Origin: Aphanocapsa sp. GSE-SYN-MK-11-07L
GTDB taxonomy: Bacteria > Cyanobacteriota > Cyanobacteriia > Thermosynechococcales > Thermosynechococcaceae
Length of the DNA stretch: 58,125 nucleotides
Reading direction: 5' to 3'
Assembly: GCA_019359715.1 (NCBI GenBank)
Contig: JAHHGS010000087.1
Location: 1-58,125, forward strand
Below, in pieces: positions 49,114-57,593 of this stretch. Under the pieces are notes generated by a model. That model was not told the DNA's origin and did no database searches. It saw nothing but the letters and a program-made list of their open reading frames with translations. Position numbers and translations under genes: made by a program. Position 1 is the stretch's first letter. Every line of letters begins with the position of its first letter.

Positions 49114-50177
49114 CTCAAGATTGTCCACTGAGCAAGCCGCTGTGGGGCACGGTGCTAGCAGTCCAGGCTAACTACTACCGAGTACGCCTGACCACCGATT
49201 CGGTCTGGCCGGCTGAGGAATTGCTGTGCATCCGCCGATCGCGGCTGAAAAAGATTGGCCAGCAGGTGATGGTTGGCGATCAAGTCGGGATTGAAGAACC
49301 CGACTGGGCCGGTCAGCGGGGGGCGATCGCCCAGGTCTTATCCCGCACCACCCAACTTAGCCGCCCCCCGGTGGCCAATGCGAATCAGCTTTTGCTGGTG
49401 TTTGCTTTGACGGAACCCGATCTTGACCCCTATCAGCTCAGCCGCTTTTTGGTTACGGCCGAAAGCACAGACCTAGAAGTTGCTCTTTGTCTCAGTAAGC
49501 AAGATTTGGTCGCACCGGAGCAGTGTCGATACTGGTGCGATCGGCTCCAACAATGGGGCTACAGTCCAACCTTGTTGAGTTTGCCGCTGGAGCAAGGGCT
49601 AACAATTCTGACTCAGCACTTGCAGGACAAACTGACGGTAATCTCTGGCCCCTCTGGCGTTGGTAAATCGAGCTTGATTAATCGCCTGATTCCAGCTTTA
49701 AATTTAGCCACCGGAGCCGTTTCCGATCGCGGTCGCAAAGGCCGGCACACCACGCGCCATGTTGAATTATTTGAGTTGACCAATGGGGGCTTGCTAGCAG
49801 ACACCCCCGGCTTTAGCCAACCCGCCCTGCTCGGTTCAGCGGTCGAGTTGGCTGCTTGCTTTCCAGAAATTCGCCAGCGCCTCGCCCAGGCGAGCTGCCA
49901 GTTTAATAATTGCCTGCATCGGGATGAGCCTGACTGCGCCGTCCGGGGAGACTGGGAGCGCTATCCTCACTATCTAGAATTTTTGGCTGAAATCCAAACC
50001 CGCGAAATTCAGCAGCAAGCAATGGGCGGGGCTGAATCTGCCCTTAAGCGTAAAACCAGCGATCGCGGTCAAACCGACTATGAGCCAAAGCTAGAACTCA
50101 AAAAATACCGCCGCTCATCCCGTCGCAGTCAGCAGCAAGATTTGCAGTCACTGGTTGATGAAGCGGGCGAAGATTAA
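49110..50177 (+). CDS. rsgA: Small ribosomal subunit biogenesis GTPase RsgA
   Basis: RsgA (YjeQ) helps late 30S maturation. The circularly permuted GTPase motifs appear in order: LSKQDLV (G4), then the P-loop ISGPSGVGKSSLINRL (G1), GRKGRHTTRHVE and LADTPGFSQPAL (G3). The C-terminal zinc site CQFNNCLHRDEPDCAV follows. The start is a GTG overlapping the tusA-like stop. A basic C-terminal tail ends the 355-residue protein. Confidence 0.96.
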   Translation: MTQDCPLSKPLWGTVLAVQANYYRVRLTTDSVWPAEELLCIRRSRLKKIGQQVMVGDQVGIEEPDWAGQRGAIAQVLSRTTQLSRPPVANANQLLLVFALTEPDLDPYQLSRFLVTAESTDLEVALCLSKQDLVAPEQCRYWCDRLQQWGYSPTLLSLPLEQGLTILTQHLQDKLTVISGPSGVGKSSLINRLIPALNLATGAVSDRGRKGRHTTRHVELFELTNGGLLADTPGFSQPALLGSAVELAACFPEIRQRLAQASCQFNNCLHRDEPDCAVRGDWERYPHYLEFLAEIQTREIQQQAMGGAESALKRKTSDRGQTDYEPKLELKKYRRSSRRSQQQDLQSLVDEAGED

Positions 50178-50657
50178 GGCCAGATTCAGGAATTACGCTC
50201 AACCACAAGCGAATGCTGATTGCTCCTCCCGACTTCTTCTCGATCGCCGTTTACCTTTGTGATTAAGGGTGATTAAAGCACTTGTTCCTTGTTGATTTTT
50301 GGCTTTGATCCTTGATTGCTTGGCGCGATAAAGGATTGAGGCTAGGGCTAGCCCCGTAGTTCTTATGCTTGATTGATATTTTTTCTTGCAAGTTTCTCTC
50401 TGGTTAAGGCTTTGAGCGATTATCTGTCTCTAGTTGAGAGATTTCAGATCGGTAATTGAAGAAAATAGCAATCCGATCGCAAGTCACCCCCGTACTATCT
50501 GTAAATCAAGAATTCAATCCAATTCAATACGTGCTCTGTGCCTGACTCAACCTCAGATCTGAAGGTTGGGGAAACTGGGTGCGAGATCCGATCGTCCGAT
50601 TGAATTCTCGCCTGTAGTTCCCTGCTCAATTCCACTAAACATTATGGAGAGATTCCG
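50178..50657. other. Long leader/intergenic region before the RTX gene
   Basis: 480 bases without a gene. GGCTA/TAGCC at 50340-50353 can form a short hairpin, and TCTC-TAGTT-GAGA near 50428 another weak one, but neither looks like a strong terminator. The RTX gene has a good GGAGAG site about 8 bases before its ATG. No promoter could be placed with confidence. Confidence 0.45.
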
Positions 50658-52169
50658 ATGGCTTTATTTCTTGGCGACACCCTCGATAACCTAATCGACG
50701 GCACCCCCGACGCTGACATCATGGTTGGTGATGCTGGCAACGACACCTTAATTGCTATCGAAGGTAATGACCTGCTAGCGGGTGATGCTGGCAACGACCT
50801 AGTCGATGGTGGGCAAGGCGACGACACCCTCCTCGGTGGCGACGGTAACGATATCCTGGAGGGCGCCCAAGGCAACGACACCATGATTGGTGGAGCTGGC
50901 AAGGATATTCTGGCTTGGGATGATGGCGACGGCAGCGATCGGATGAGCGGCGGCAGTGGATACGACACAGTTGAATTCAATGGCGCTGTCGTGCAAGGCG
51001 ATCAGCTAGTTCTGGAACAGCAAGGTGATCTGGCTATTTTCGACCGAGTTAATTTGGTACCAATTAAACTGACCGTCGATTCGGCGGAAAAATTTGATAT
51101 TGCAGGCTTAGGCGGTAATGACCTATTGACTGTTGGCAATCTCTCCAACACCGCTGTGCAAGTGGTCAAATTCTCTGGCGGCGAAGGCAACGATACCCTT
51201 GATGGCAGCGGCACCAGCACCAAATTGGTAGCGGATGGTGGGGTTGGCGATGATGTGCTAATCGGTGGCAGCGCCAATGATTCCCTCTATGGCAATGCCG
51301 GCAATGACGACATCGAAGGGGAAAAAGGCGATGACACAATGATTGGTGGGGCCGGAGATGATACCCTCGGCTGGGACGATGGCGATGGCAGCGATCGGAT
51401 TAGCGGCAATGCTGGCTATGATACCGTCGAGGTAGAAGGCTCTAATCTGAAGAGCGAAAATTTTGTTCTCAAGCAGCAAGGCAATCTGGCCATTTTTGAC
51501 CGGACTAATCTTGGCCCCTTCACATTAACCGTAGACTCGGCGGAAAAATTTGATGTCGAAGGCTTAGGCAGTAACGACGTATTCACCGTCAACAACCTGT
51601 CGAACACCAGTGTGCAAGAAGTTTTCTTTGATGGCGGTGCTGGTAACGATGCCTTGATTGGCACTCGTACCCACACCCGACTGCAAGCTGATGGTGGCAG
51701 CGGAGATGATCTACTGATTGGTGGTAGCGCCAATGATTACCTCTACGGTAATGACGGTAACGATCGGATCAAAGGCGGCAATGGTGACGATATCTTGATC
51801 GGTGGAACCGATAGCGACAGCTATGTCTTCAATTCAGGTGTTGCCTTTAATGCAGCCCTCGGTGTTGACACCATCCAAGGCTTTGAAAATTCTGGCTCTA
51901 GCTTTGACAAAATCGTACTCGATAAATCGACCTTCACCTTCTTGAACAGTGGGGCCGGCAGCGGGTTTAGCGTCGCGAATGAATTTACCACCGTCGCCAG
52001 TGATGCCGCCGCCGGTATCACCAGTGCCAAGATTATCTACAACTCTGCCAACGGCAACTTGTTCTACGACACCAATGGCGGAACGGCTGGATTTGGGGCT
52101 GGCGGTCAATTTGCCACCCTTGACCCTGCCGTCAGTTTGGCAGCATCCGACTTCGTTGTTCAAGCCTAG
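50658..52169 (+). CDS. RTX-type calcium-binding secreted protein
   Basis: The 503-residue protein is built of glycine/aspartate nonapeptides (GGxGxDxLx, for example GNDTLIAIEGND, GDDTLLGGDGND, GDDTMIGGAGDD), which fold as calcium-filled beta-rolls. The C-terminal part beyond residue 390 is like that of other cyanobacterial RTX proteins and probably has the type I secretion signal; there is no N-terminal signal peptide. A 152-residue unit is repeated twice and begun a third time. The role is probably extracellular or S-layer-like, but unproven. No type I transporter gene is in the window. Confidence 0.9.
   Translation: MALFLGDTLDNLIDGTPDADIMVGDAGNDTLIAIEGNDLLAGDAGNDLVDGGQGDDTLLGGDGNDILEGAQGNDTMIGGAGKDILAWDDGDGSDRMSGGSGYDTVEFNGAVVQGDQLVLEQQGDLAIFDRVNLVPIKLTVDSAEKFDIAGLGGNDLLTVGNLSNTAVQVVKFSGGEGNDTLDGSGTSTKLVADGGVGDDVLIGGSANDSLYGNAGNDDIEGEKGDDTMIGGAGDDTLGWDDGDGSDRISGNAGYDTVEVEGSNLKSENFVLKQQGNLAIFDRTNLGPFTLTVDSAEKFDVEGLGSNDVFTVNNLSNTSVQEVFFDGGAGNDALIGTRTHTRLQADGGSGDDLLIGGSANDYLYGNDGNDRIKGGNGDDILIGGTDSDSYVFNSGVAFNAALGVDTIQGFENSGSSFDKIVLDKSTFTFLNSGAGSGFSVANEFTTVASDAAAGITSAKIIYNSANGNLFYDTNGGTAGFGAGGQFATLDPAVSLAASDFVVQA
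50817..51821 (+). repeat. Tandem 456-bp (152-residue) duplication inside the RTX gene
   Basis: The module runs from residue 54 to 205 and recurs at 206-357 with exactly the same spacing of its landmarks (DDTMIGG, WDDGDGSDR, DSAEKFD, GSAND; each offset by 152 residues), then starts again at 358-388. Protein identity is high, but DNA identity is lower, so the duplication is not recent. Confidence 0.8.
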
Positions 52170-52332
52170 GTCGGTTGCCCAGCAATCCATCACCGTCGGT
52201 TTGGTGTGTTTTCCCCGGTTGAGTTTCAGCAAACGGGTTCAGGATCTAGACATCAAGTTTATTCTGAACCCATCTCTTCGAAAGGCAATGCGGCCTCAGC
52301 CAACGTTGAGAAGTGTGTAGCCTAGCGATTTG

Positions 52333-52359
52333 TTGACAGTTGAACCCTTAACATAAATT
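52333..52359 (+). promoter_or_regulatory. Possible promoter of the ECF sigma operon
   Basis: TTGACA (52333-52338) and TAAATT (52354-52359) are 15 bases apart, 54 bases before the ECF gene. The spacing is shorter than the ideal 17, so this is only a weak housekeeping-type candidate. I do not see an obvious ECF-type GGAAC/GTC pair. Confidence 0.35.
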
Positions 52360-52368
52360 TGAAGACAT

Positions 52369-52393
52369 GCTCCTACCGGTGATCGTTAGGAGC
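52369..52393. promoter_or_regulatory. Leader inverted repeat before the ECF gene
   Basis: GCTCCTA (52369-52375) and TAGGAGC (52387-52393) form a perfect 7-base-pair stem with an 11-base loop, ending 19 bases before the start codon. It lies between the possible promoter and the RBS (AGAGG) and could be an operator or an RNA switch on sigma synthesis. Confidence 0.5.
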
Positions 52394-52412
52394 TTTCTGA
52401 TCTAAAGAGGTT

Positions 52413-52988
52413 ATGCCTGATCAACCTGAAATTGAGTCGAACGCTTCAGACGCCGCCTTAGTGCAGCGGCTGCGATCTGGTCAACAAGAAGCGTTTGAAA
52501 TCCTTTACGATCGCTATAGTCGGCTCGTTTTTAGCACTGTCCTGCGGGTGCTCAATCAGGTTCAAGAAGCAGAGGATGTGACCCAGGACGTGTTTGTTAA
52601 CCTCTGGAAAAAAGATATTTACAATCCCAATCGGGGGTCACTGAGCAGTTTTCTGTGTTTATTAGCCCGCTCTCGCGCCCTTGACAAGCTGCGATCGCGC
52701 AGCAGCAGCCAAAAGTCTTTGGATCGCTGGCAAAGCATCCTTTCCCCAGAGGCGCCTCAACCCACCCCGTTTGAACACGCCAACTTGCAAGAGCGGCAAG
52801 GATTTGTCAAGGAAGCGATGAACCAATTACCCGATGCCCAACGTCAAGTTTTAGAGATGGTGTACTACACAGGGTTGAGCCAGAGTGAAATTTCTAACCA
52901 ACTGGAGGTGCCTTTGGGCACAGTCAAAACGCGATCGCGGCAGGGCTTGCTGAAGCTGAGTCAACTCTTAAAAACTGTCTTGGAATAA
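52413..52988 (+). CDS. ECF-type RNA polymerase sigma factor
   Basis: The 191-residue protein has region 2 (residues 15-90: AFEILYDRYSRLVFSTVLRVL, EAEDVTQDVFVNLWKK) and region 4 (130-185: LPDAQRQVLEMVYYTGLSQSEISNQLEVPLGTVKTRSRQGLLKL) with the usual linker and no regions 1 or 3, so it is a group 4 (ECF) factor of the SigK/RskA-partnered type. It sits 57 bases before its predicted anti-sigma gene on the same strand. AGAGG lies just upstream of the ATG. Confidence 0.93.
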   Translation: MPDQPEIESNASDAALVQRLRSGQQEAFEILYDRYSRLVFSTVLRVLNQVQEAEDVTQDVFVNLWKKDIYNPNRGSLSSFLCLLARSRALDKLRSRSSSQKSLDRWQSILSPEAPQPTPFEHANLQERQGFVKEAMNQLPDAQRQVLEMVYYTGLSQSEISNQLEVPLGTVKTRSRQGLLKLSQLLKTVLE

Positions 52989-53045
52989 TATTGTTTAATT
53001 GGCGATTTCGGTTCCCTCTTAGCCGTTGTCCCCGATGTGAAATCT

Positions 53046-53840
53046 ATGAGCAACTCTCCTTCTATTGACGAACCGATGGATTTGGTGGAAGCCCTCACCG
53101 CTGGCTATGTCCTAGATGACCTTAGCCCAGAGGAAGCAGCCCAATTTGAGCAACTGCTGCGCCAGCAGCCAGAATTGAACAGCAACGTTGCTTTTTTGCA
53201 AGAGGCGTTAGCGACTGTCCCCTACGATCTGCCCCAAGTTGCGCCACCGCCCCGACTGCGCCATCAGATTCTGCAAGCAATTCAGACCCCTGAGCCGCAA
53301 CCAGTCCCAGCCAGCCAACCACCAGAGGTGATTGCTCTAGCGGGCCACCAAAGACGCATCACTTGGGGCTGGCTAGCGGGAGGAATTGCGGCCCTGGTGG
53401 CGATCGCGGCCGGGCTAGACAATTTGCGTCTGCGCGAGTCGCTTCAGATGGCTGAGCGAGGGAATGCCGAAAAGACCGAGAGTCTAGCTCAAATTCTTCA
53501 GCACCCAAACAGCAAACTGGTGTCGCTCAAGGGCAGTGACTCAGGCACCGGCACGCTGTTGTTTACTCCCGGCAAATGGCAAGAAGTCGTGCTATCGCTG
53601 CAAGACTTGCCGCCGCTCCCCCCGGCAGAAGTGTATCGGCTCTGGCTGACCCTGAGCGATGGTGCGGTTTTGCCCTGCGGCGAATTCACCACTGATCTTC
53701 AAGGCAAGGTGTTTATTCGACTCAATCCGCCGCAAACTCCCCCCAAAGGCAATAAGGCTAAGGGGATGTTTGTTACTAAAGCGCCAGTCGGTTCACCGTT
53801 AGAACCGACCGGCACCAAAATTTTGTCAGGGACGATTTAG
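53046..53840 (+). CDS. RskA-like anti-sigma factor
   Basis: The N-terminal helices (LTAGYVLDDLSPEEAAQFEQLLRQQPEL) resemble the anti-sigma domain of the RskA family but without the zinc-binding HxxxCxxC. One membrane segment, ITWGWLAGGIAALVAIAAGL, follows at about residue 105-125, then an extracytoplasmic RskA-type domain with SLQDLPPLPPAEVYRLWLTLSDGAVLPCGEF. It should hold the ECF factor at the membrane until a signal releases it, probably by proteolysis. The ATG at 53046 is preferred over a GTG three codons upstream. Confidence 0.9.
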   Translation: MSNSPSIDEPMDLVEALTAGYVLDDLSPEEAAQFEQLLRQQPELNSNVAFLQEALATVPYDLPQVAPPPRLRHQILQAIQTPEPQPVPASQPPEVIALAGHQRRITWGWLAGGIAALVAIAAGLDNLRLRESLQMAERGNAEKTESLAQILQHPNSKLVSLKGSDSGTGTLLFTPGKWQEVVLSLQDLPPLPPAEVYRLWLTLSDGAVLPCGEFTTDLQGKVFIRLNPPQTPPKGNKAKGMFVTKAPVGSPLEPTGTKILSGTI

Positions 53841-53886
53841 AGCAAAGGTGAAGGAATCTTTCTTGGCTTTCTGCCTTTGCTCTAAA
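53836..53886. terminator. Bidirectional terminator between the anti-sigma and CsgG genes
   Basis: TTTAGAGCAAAGG (53836-53848) and CCTTTGCTCTAAA (53874-53886) form a perfect 13-base-pair stem around a 25-base loop; the stem includes the anti-sigma stop codon. It is placed between two convergent genes and can stop transcription from both sides. A-rich and T-rich ends flank it. Confidence 0.65.
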
Positions 53887-53893
53887 TATTGCT

Positions 53894-54880
53894 TTAAGGC
53901 ATTGGCTTGGCTAGATCACCAACCCGCAAGTTGACTCCCTTGGTTACTTTACCCAAGGCGGACTTGGCATCCACCTCCGTTAACACCATTTGCCCGATCG
54001 GTTGAGTCATGGTACGCAGGACGGCTCCTGTACTGGGGTCTTTTACCTGCTTGATGACTCGCTCAATCGAGACTTTCATGCCGACTTGAAAGCCATCCCC
54101 GCTGCCTTTATTGATCGTAACTAAGTTACCCGTCACGTCTGCAACTAGGGCATTGACAGCGGGGATAGCCGCTGGCAGAGAGTCGATCTTAGGAGCAGCC
54201 GCCACAATTTGAGCGCTCAAATTGTCAACCGCTTCGCTGGCAGCGGCGCTCAATAACTTGTCCAGCTTGTTTGAACTGGTGCCGCCACCTGTGCCAAGCA
54301 CAAATACTTTACTGTCGTTCTGGTCTAACTGACCTTCACCCTGGGCAACGGCTAGAATTTCAGCCGTGCTGGTGCTGACCAGCCTGGCAGTCAACTGAAC
54401 GGTTGCCTTGGACTTTTTACTGTCAACATTGACGCCAAAGAAGCCCAGAGAGCCACCGGAATCTTTTTCTTCCACGTTGTACTGGGTGATCGAGCCAATG
54501 ACCACCACATCAACCCCCAGAATCTTGCCGATCTGGGCAGCGGTGGCTGGGTCAACTCGCCCAGAAGCTCCCAGGTTTTGCTCCTGGAGAATTTGGTCAA
54601 TCCGGCTGCGCTCAATCACGCTGTAGGTGCCATTTTGAACCAGCTTATTCGTCAGTAAGTCACTGACGCCCTTTGAGGGAGCATAGCCGCCGTAGGTCAT
54701 ACCAGTGCTGGCATAATCAAAGTCTAGAACGGCAATTCGGCGTTTGGCTGTGGGGGTTTGGGCTTGGGCGACTTGGCCAGCAGTCAAACTAAAACTCTCG
54801 ATGCAGGGAATCGCTGTACCGATTAGCAATAGGGTTGTGGTACTCAGGGAAATAAATCGCAGAACTAAAGATGTTTTCAC
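53894..54880 (-). CDS. CsgG family outer-membrane lipoprotein-type protein
   Basis: The N-terminus is an export signal (LRFISLSTTTLLLIGTAIPCIE; the Cys suggests lipidation is possible but is not in a perfect lipobox). The domain order RIAVLDFDYASTGMTYGG, LLTNKLVQNGTYSVIERSRIDQILQEQNLGASGRVDPATAAQIGKILGVDVVVIGSI matches CsgG/FlgT-like proteins, which in E. coli form the curli secretion channel. No csgA/B or E/F genes are nearby, so a curli role is not supported. The start is a GTG. It faces the anti-sigma gene convergently. Confidence 0.85.
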   Translation of the reverse strand: MKTSLVLRFISLSTTTLLLIGTAIPCIESFSLTAGQVAQAQTPTAKRRIAVLDFDYASTGMTYGGYAPSKGVSDLLTNKLVQNGTYSVIERSRIDQILQEQNLGASGRVDPATAAQIGKILGVDVVVIGSITQYNVEEKDSGGSLGFFGVNVDSKKSKATVQLTARLVSTSTAEILAVAQGEGQLDQNDSKVFVLGTGGGTSSNKLDKLLSAAASEAVDNLSAQIVAAAPKIDSLPAAIPAVNALVADVTGNLVTINKGSGDGFQVGMKVSIERVIKQVKDPSTGAVLRTMTQPIGQMVLTEVDAKSALGKVTKGVNLRVGDLAKPMP

Positions 54881-54973
54881 TCTAAATGTCGATCGCGGAG
54901 GGACGTATCCATATTATGAGAACTGGGAAATTGATCCAAATTTTCAGAGCTGAAAATCTATTTCAGGCACACT

Positions 54974-55756
54974 ATGTTTTTTCTGTCTAAGTTTTTACCG
55001 TTATTTTTGTACCCTCTGGGGTTAGCCTGCCTATTGCTGGCAGTGGCGATCGCTAGTCTGGCTAAACGTCCTCAGCGGGCCAAGCTCTGTTTAGGAATGA
55101 GTCTCGGCCTACTCGTGTTTGGCGGGAACTCACTGTTTGCCCAAGGGCTGCTGTGGACTTTAGAAGGGCAAAATATTCCGGCTGGCTCGCTACCACAGGC
55201 GGCGGCGATTGTTGTCTTGGGTGGAGCTACATATTCAGCCGATCCGCCCCGACCGTGGGTGGAACTCACAGAAGCTGGCGATCGCGTCCTCTATGGAGCC
55301 AAACTTTTCCGGGAAGATAAAGCCCCACTGGTGATTCTGAGCGGTGGACGAGTGCCAATGTTGGGCGGGGGCAACCCAGAAGCAGCAGACATGGCCAACC
55401 TGATGATGACAATGGGTGTTCCCGCCTATGCGATTCGACAGGACGATTTCTCGTTGAACACCTACGAGAACGCTGTCAATGTGCAGAAAATTTTGCAAAC
55501 AGAAAATATTTACGGGCCAATTTTGCTCGTCACATCAGCCTTTCACATGCCCCGTTCCCTAGCCATTTTTCACCACTTGGGCATTAACGCGATCGCCGCT
55601 CCCAGTGACTTTCGAGGCAACTTTACAGAGGATAATCCAGGCCTGCCCAGTCTACTTCTGAGTATCGTGCCCCAAGCCAATGCCCTAGACAAAACAACCC
55701 TTGCCCTCAAAGAGTACATCGGTTTAGTCATTTATCGCCTCAAGGGTTGGCTTTAG
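54974..55756 (+). CDS. YdcF/ElyC family (DUF218) membrane protein
   Basis: Two N-terminal membrane segments (FLYPLGLACLLLAVAIASLA and LCLGMSLGLLVFGGNSLF) are followed by a DUF218 domain with AAAIVVLGGATYS, LVILSGGRVP, MTMGVPAYAIRQ, NTYENAVN and ILLVTSAFHMPRSLAIF, all in family order. ElyC in E. coli takes part in envelope biogenesis. It is divergent from the CsgG-like gene, with about 90 bases between them. Confidence 0.9.
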   Translation: MFFLSKFLPLFLYPLGLACLLLAVAIASLAKRPQRAKLCLGMSLGLLVFGGNSLFAQGLLWTLEGQNIPAGSLPQAAAIVVLGGATYSADPPRPWVELTEAGDRVLYGAKLFREDKAPLVILSGGRVPMLGGGNPEAADMANLMMTMGVPAYAIRQDDFSLNTYENAVNVQKILQTENIYGPILLVTSAFHMPRSLAIFHHLGINAIAAPSDFRGNFTEDNPGLPSLLLSIVPQANALDKTTLALKEYIGLVIYRLKGWL

Positions 55757-55821
55757 TGGATTACTCTATTTGCAACGTTTTTGCTTCACTCTCTAAAAAG
55801 GCACACCTAATTTAGAACACT

Positions 55822-56790
55822 TTAGGTTTGCGGTTCTGCCTCCTGCTCGGTCACAGCGGCAAACATTTGGCGGAGAGATTGGCGGTTGGCAATGTTTAAA
55901 TAGCGCTGCTGTTGAGTTTGCCAAGTTTGCCATTGCTCAACCTGTCGGTGTTCAACAAGTTGCTTCAAGCTGGGTAAATCTTGGTCTAGTTCCGTATCTA
56001 AACTTTTGACTAACCAAGTGTTAAGAACGCGATTGTCTTGCAGATGACCCAAGAGGTCTTGTAAGGTGCCGAACTCTCGCAGTTGTTCCGCGTAGTCAGG
56101 CCCATAGAAATCGCTGAACAATTCAGCCTGGTAGCGAACTCGTTTGACCTGCTTGCGGAGGTCGTGCAGGGCTGGATTCTGGAGATACTGATCGAGAGAG
56201 TTTAGCGCTTGCGGATCACTCAGCGCAAAAGTGGGTTCGCCCGCTTGCCAACTGACTCCCACCTGCCAGCCCGGATGCAGCAAGAAGGTGCTGACCAACG
56301 GCAAGAGTAAATCTGGAGCCACTAACCGAATTGGCAAATTTGCCAGCGGCTGATACACAGGCTGATCTAACCAGTCATGACAAGCACTCAGCCAGCGTTG
56401 ATAGCGATCGCCGCCCAAAATCTGCTCCGCTTTTTCCATTTCCTGGCTGCGCTGCTTGGCTAGCTTTTTAATTGCTTTGTCAAGCTGCTGTTGTTCGGCT
56501 ACTGGCAGATCAGGGTAATAGTCGGTCTTAAAGGCATCTCGCAGTACATCTAAGTCTCTTACCTCACCCAAGGGACGGGCGATTGCCCCCACCTGCTTAA
56601 CGCTGATCGGCTTGGGTAAGACAACAAAATCGGTAAACACTTGCAGGGCAGTCCGTAATCGCCGCAAGCCCACCCGCATTTGATGAATCGCCTCTGAGTC
56701 TCGACTGGTCGTGACATCATCAGCGTGCTTGGTCACTTTATGAAAGTGCTTGGCGATCGCCCCATGAGCACAGTCAGCCAGCGTTTCCAT
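55822..56790 (-). CDS. CHAD domain protein
   Basis: CHAD is a helical domain rich in conserved His and basic residues that binds inorganic polyphosphate. The signature SEAIHQMRVGLRRLRTALQVF near residue 35 and the second half HDLRKQVKRVRYQAELFSDFYG are both present. No CYTH domain is fused. It probably localises to polyphosphate granules. The gene is convergent with elyC-like gene. Confidence 0.9.
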   Translation of the reverse strand: METLADCAHGAIAKHFHKVTKHADDVTTSRDSEAIHQMRVGLRRLRTALQVFTDFVVLPKPISVKQVGAIARPLGEVRDLDVLRDAFKTDYYPDLPVAEQQQLDKAIKKLAKQRSQEMEKAEQILGGDRYQRWLSACHDWLDQPVYQPLANLPIRLVAPDLLLPLVSTFLLHPGWQVGVSWQAGEPTFALSDPQALNSLDQYLQNPALHDLRKQVKRVRYQAELFSDFYGPDYAEQLREFGTLQDLLGHLQDNRVLNTWLVKSLDTELDQDLPSLKQLVEHRQVEQWQTWQTQQQRYLNIANRQSLRQMFAAVTEQEAEPQT

Positions 56791-56831
56791 CTTTGAATCC
56801 TCTTGGTAGTTAGCCGATAGATAGCAGATTG

Positions 56832-56849
56832 GCTGGCATTATTGCCAGC
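56832..56849. other. Hairpin upstream of the CHAD gene
   Basis: GCTGGCA (56832-56838) and TGCCAGC (56843-56849) are perfectly complementary with a 4-base loop. It lies 42 bases before the CHAD start on the minus strand, in its likely leader. No function is known. Confidence 0.4.
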
Positions 56850-57050
56850 TTCATCCGTATTCTTAATCGTAATTACACCCTGCCTGGCAACAAACCTGTC
56901 CAAAAGCTGAAATTTGAGTCCAAAAAGAAAGATGCCACTGAGCTAAACCAAACTGTTTAGACAAAGTGTATTGATGACTCAACTCTATGCTATTTCAGTC
57001 TGAGAGCAATTATCAAAAATCGAAAAGACTTGTGAAGAAGGTTTCCGGTC

Positions 57051-57593
57051 GCAACTTATGAAATTGACCTGGCGATTTGCCGGATTTTGCTCCTACATAG
57101 TCTGATTTTGTTCTATGGCGGTGTGCCGTTGATCTACATGGGAGATGAACTGGGGCTATCCAATGATTTTAGCTATCTGCAAGACCCAACCAAAGCCGAC
57201 GACAGCCGCTGGATGCACCGTCCCGCCATGAATTGGGCGATCGCCGCTAGCCGTCATGACCCGACCCAGGTGGCCGGCCGAATTTACAGAGGGTTATGCA
57301 AGTTAATTAATACCCGCAAAGCTGTTCCTGCCCTGCATACACTCAGCTTGATCCAGCCCATGTGGACTGACAACAATCATGTGTTTGGGCTGGCCCGACG
57401 TAGCCCCAGAGGAAACCTAATGCTGTTTGCCAACTTCCATCAAGCTGAGCAGTCCGTCAAAGCCGATTTAATCTACTTCAGTGGTCTGAAGGGCAATGTT
57501 AATAACCTGCTGACCGGCGCAGATCTGGCGATCGCCAATGACCGAATCTATTTGCAACCCTATGAAAGCATATGGTTGATGGGGGACGGGTAA
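57051..57593 (+). pseudogene. Amylosucrase-like GH13 enzyme, C-terminal fragment
   Basis: The frame from about 57051 reads YEIDLAICRILLLHSLILFYGG, then VPLIYMGDELGLSNDFSYLQDPTKADDSRW, typical of the end of the GH13 barrel in amylosucrases and trehalose synthase-like enzymes, then a C-terminal beta domain with HVFGLARRSPRGNLMLFANF and a stop after YLQPYESIWLMGDG. The first roughly three quarters of the protein, with the catalytic nucleophile and acid, are missing; an in-frame stop (TGA at 57033) precedes it. It is therefore a truncated, inactive copy. Confidence 0.8.

Noticed and set aside
50642-52320. Minus-strand and other frames over the RTX gene that look long
   Set aside because: They arise from the repetitive Gly/Asp codons of the plus-strand gene and have no independent features.
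53894-54880. A curli secretion locus because of the CsgG domain
   Set aside because: No curlin-like amyloid repeats or CsgE/F genes are nearby; CsgG-domain proteins have wider roles.
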